Source of the DNA: Chrysomallon squamiferum
Lineage: Eukaryota; Mollusca; Gastropoda; Neomphalida; Peltospiridae
DNA: 64,000 nucleotides
NCBI GenBank assembly: GCA_012295275.1
Contig: CM022679.1
Span: 27,530,983-27,594,982, forward strand
Direction of reading: 5' to 3'
The translations under genes were made by a program, and so were the position numbers. Below, piece after piece: positions 60,891 through 64,000 of this stretch (positions within the stretch are counted from its first letter, which is position 1; the number at the start of each line of letters is the position of its first letter). Below the pieces are notes generated by a model. The model was not told where the DNA came from. It made no database searches and saw only the letters and a list, made by a program, of their open reading frames with translations.

Positions 60891-62378
60891 AATTTCCGTT
60901 TGTTATAACGACGGTTCATTCTGGAACAAGTACTTTTCTGCGCATTGTCTAATTTAGTTGTTTCAGGTTTCTCCCATGATAATAATAAAAATATATAAAA
61001 ACAACAAAAATAAGAAAGAAAGAAAAACCGTCAAGCAACAAACAAAGAAACAACAAATGCAGTCTTTGTCAGGGTTCTCCCACGAGAGTCAAAAAAACAA
61101 AAAACAACAGACAACAACAACAACAAAAAAAAAAAAATGAAATCTTAAAATCAGCAACATAACAACATAAAAGCTTAATTCTTTTATGAATTTTCAAATT
61201 CGTCTTTTAATCAAAATATAAGAGAGGAAACTACACTATTTCTGATGTTAGAAAGTGTTAATGCTCAAGAATACACCTTCCCGTGAACGGCAAATATAAA
61301 ATAAGGAGTATGATCAGGAAAAATCAACTAACACTTTTCTATACAACTCAAATATAGGTTGCAGAATGATTGAACAGAATTTATTCTTAAAGCTACTGTT
61401 TTGGAGAAACTATGAAGAACTGTTTGGAAATTTATTGATTTACATCATTTTGAATTTGGTAAAATAATTGTGATGCTATCACGGTGATGATGATAAATAA
61501 ATAAATAAATAAATAAATAGTTATAATATTATTTCACAAAATGATTTTAAAACAAACGCTATGAATACAACATAAAAACTTTATTGTATAGATTGATAAG
61601 CATTCAAACTTGAAAACAAAATATTACTCAAGGAATAAACAAGAAGCAAACTGTATTTCAGGTAACAAAGATAATTTAAAATTAAAAAGTAAAGAGTATT
61701 TTTGTTATTTGTATTTACAAATAAAGATAAACAGTAAAATGTAATAAAAAAAAAGTGTTAAGCTGTCAAATGCATTTATTTTGTTTCTGGTTTAAGCATT
61801 TCAAGTATTGTGTAACTTCTAACTGTGCCTGCTTTAATCAACTTCCATTACCAGTTTTATATAAAACCCGGCTATGAATAAATGATCAGATATAAAAGAA
61901 AATAGGAAAAGCAACAACAATAAATAAATAAATAAACAAATAAATAGATAAATAAATAGCCATGAATTAAAATGAAAAAACAAACACAAACAAAAAGTAC
62001 ACAAAACCCAAGAAAGCATCAACAAGAACAAAAAGCAACATAAATTAATATCAACAATTAAAACAATCAGACAAAAAGCATTTCCTTTTCTAAGCATAAT
62101 TTACTGCGAAAATAATCTGAAAAAAAATGAAGCACTCATATATTTTTTAATTGTTGTTGTTGTATTCTATCATAATTTCATCTTCACAGATATCATAGAT
62201 AGATAACCAGATAGACAGATAGATAGGTAGATAGATACAAATTTATTAATTTATTTATCTATTTATTTATTTATTTATTTTTGATAGACTTAGTTGCATA
62301 TTATTAATATTTTATTTGCTTGTTTTATTTTTTTTTATTTTCTTATCTTTTCTTTTCTCTTTTATTATTATTATCATT

Positions 62379-62423
<45 letters not shown>

Positions 62424-62456
62424 TCTGATAGATCGGAGATTTTAGTAATTCGTTTG
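60891..62456. other. Intergenic region between genes D and E
   Basis: 61140-61880 repeats the gene A/B intergenic sequence, including ACCCGGCTATGAAT, and is probably gene E 3' flank. (AAAT)n is at 61490-61520 and (TTA)n at 62360-62422. No gene is seen. Confidence 0.7.
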
Positions 62457-63104
62457 TCACAGCTTGATGACCTCATAGTATGAACTTTCACCCGATTGAT
62501 TGTGGTCAATATTGTCGTACGTATTTCCTTCTGTACGTTTTTTCTGTATTTGAGTTTCTTCGCCTTTATTTTCTTAAGTCTAGAAAAAAATAAACTAACT
62601 AACTAAATAAATAAATAGTAAAAAATAAACAAAAGAAAGAAACAAAAGGAAAACAACAAAATACAGATTTAAAAAAAGAAAGAACACCACATCGAGTTTA
62701 CCATTAATATACCCATTTAATGAAACAAATTCTATACACAACTTTTAATATTTCCATTTCTCGATTTTATATTTAAGTATATGAAATATATATGTATATA
62801 TACATAAAAGAAAACAACAACATTCCGTTAGACACACAGAAGAGCACACACACACAGACACACACACACACATACATTTAAATGACAGTATTAATTAATA
62901 CATTAATAAGCCTGAAGCATAATAGAGACACTTCTATTATGATTATGACCATATATCCGATTTTCTAAAAAAATTATTAACTCGATAATAATTTATAGCC
63001 TTGCGTGTCTGTTACTTACATTATTATAACAATAATAAAGACAAGAGAAAACAGAATAAGTGTTCCAGTTGTGACTGCCAAAGAAACTGCCAGCTTTTTG
63101 GTGA
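62457..63104 (-). pseudogene. Gene E (partial): B-like receptor, TM and frameshifted tail exon
   Basis: Exon 63020-63104 (85 nt, phase 1 to 2) encodes a TM helix (TTGTLILFSLVFIIVII) close to gene B, with a weak acceptor. Exon 62457-62579 is homologous to the gene B tail but shorter, and carries YDNI-x10-YEVI before TGA 62457-62459. Relative to B, two bases are missing just after the acceptor, so splicing in phase 2 reads a different frame that misses both tyrosine motifs and runs into the TTA microsatellite. No alternative AG in the exon repairs the frame. Upstream exons lie beyond the right edge. It is a pseudogene, a very recent lesion, an allele, or an assembly error. Confidence 0.7.

Positions 63105-64000
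<896 letters not shown>

Overview
The window is animal genomic DNA, AT-rich and full of microsatellites, with genes split into many small exons. The exon content (F-type lectin / F5/8C-like domain, MEGF-like EGF repeats, one transmembrane segment, then a tyrosine phosphatase or a short tail) together with a tRNA-derived SINE fits a lophotrochozoan, most likely a mollusc and possibly a cephalopod. This is inference; the species cannot be fixed from the sequence.

All coding sequence I can support belongs to one family of single-pass receptors, five members in a tandem array. Gene A (minus, 7.2-24.6 kb) and gene D (minus, 43.7-60.8 kb) are receptor tyrosine phosphatases of about 1207 and 1259 residues: signal peptide, two-exon lectin domain, 7 or 8 EGF modules, TM, juxtamembrane region, an apparently active PTP domain (D1), and a degenerate second PTP domain (D2). 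Gene B (minus, 26.8-37.2 kb, about 569 aa) has nearly the same ectodomain but, in place of the phosphatase, a 77-residue tail with an ITAM-like tyrosine pair. Gene C (plus, 38.4-41.1 kb, 248 aa) is a short divergent member with half a lectin domain, two other EGF modules, TM and a short tail with a YVN motif. Gene E (minus, from 62.5 kb past the right edge) is the 3' end of a B-like gene with a frameshifted tail.

Layout: 0-6.6 kb non-coding, with microsatellites and a tRNA-Ser-like SINE; 6.6-27.6 kb gene A plus the 3' part of gene B; 27.6-37.2 kb rest of B, with duplicated and decayed EGF exons; 37.2-38.4 kb divergent B/C promoter region; 38.4-43.2 kb gene C and its flank; 43.2-63.1 kb a second copy of the A/B-3' segment (gene D and the end of E); 63.1-64 kb repeats.

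How the genes may work together (inference): receptors with similar ligand-binding ectodomains but opposite tails (phosphatase versus ITAM/SH2-docking) resemble paired inhibitory/activating receptors. Shared promoter blocks suggest co-expression. Gene models rest on splice sites, conserved intron phase (1-1 through the ectodomain), agreement of exon lengths between paralogues, and family motifs. Exon totals are multiples of three for A, B, C and D.
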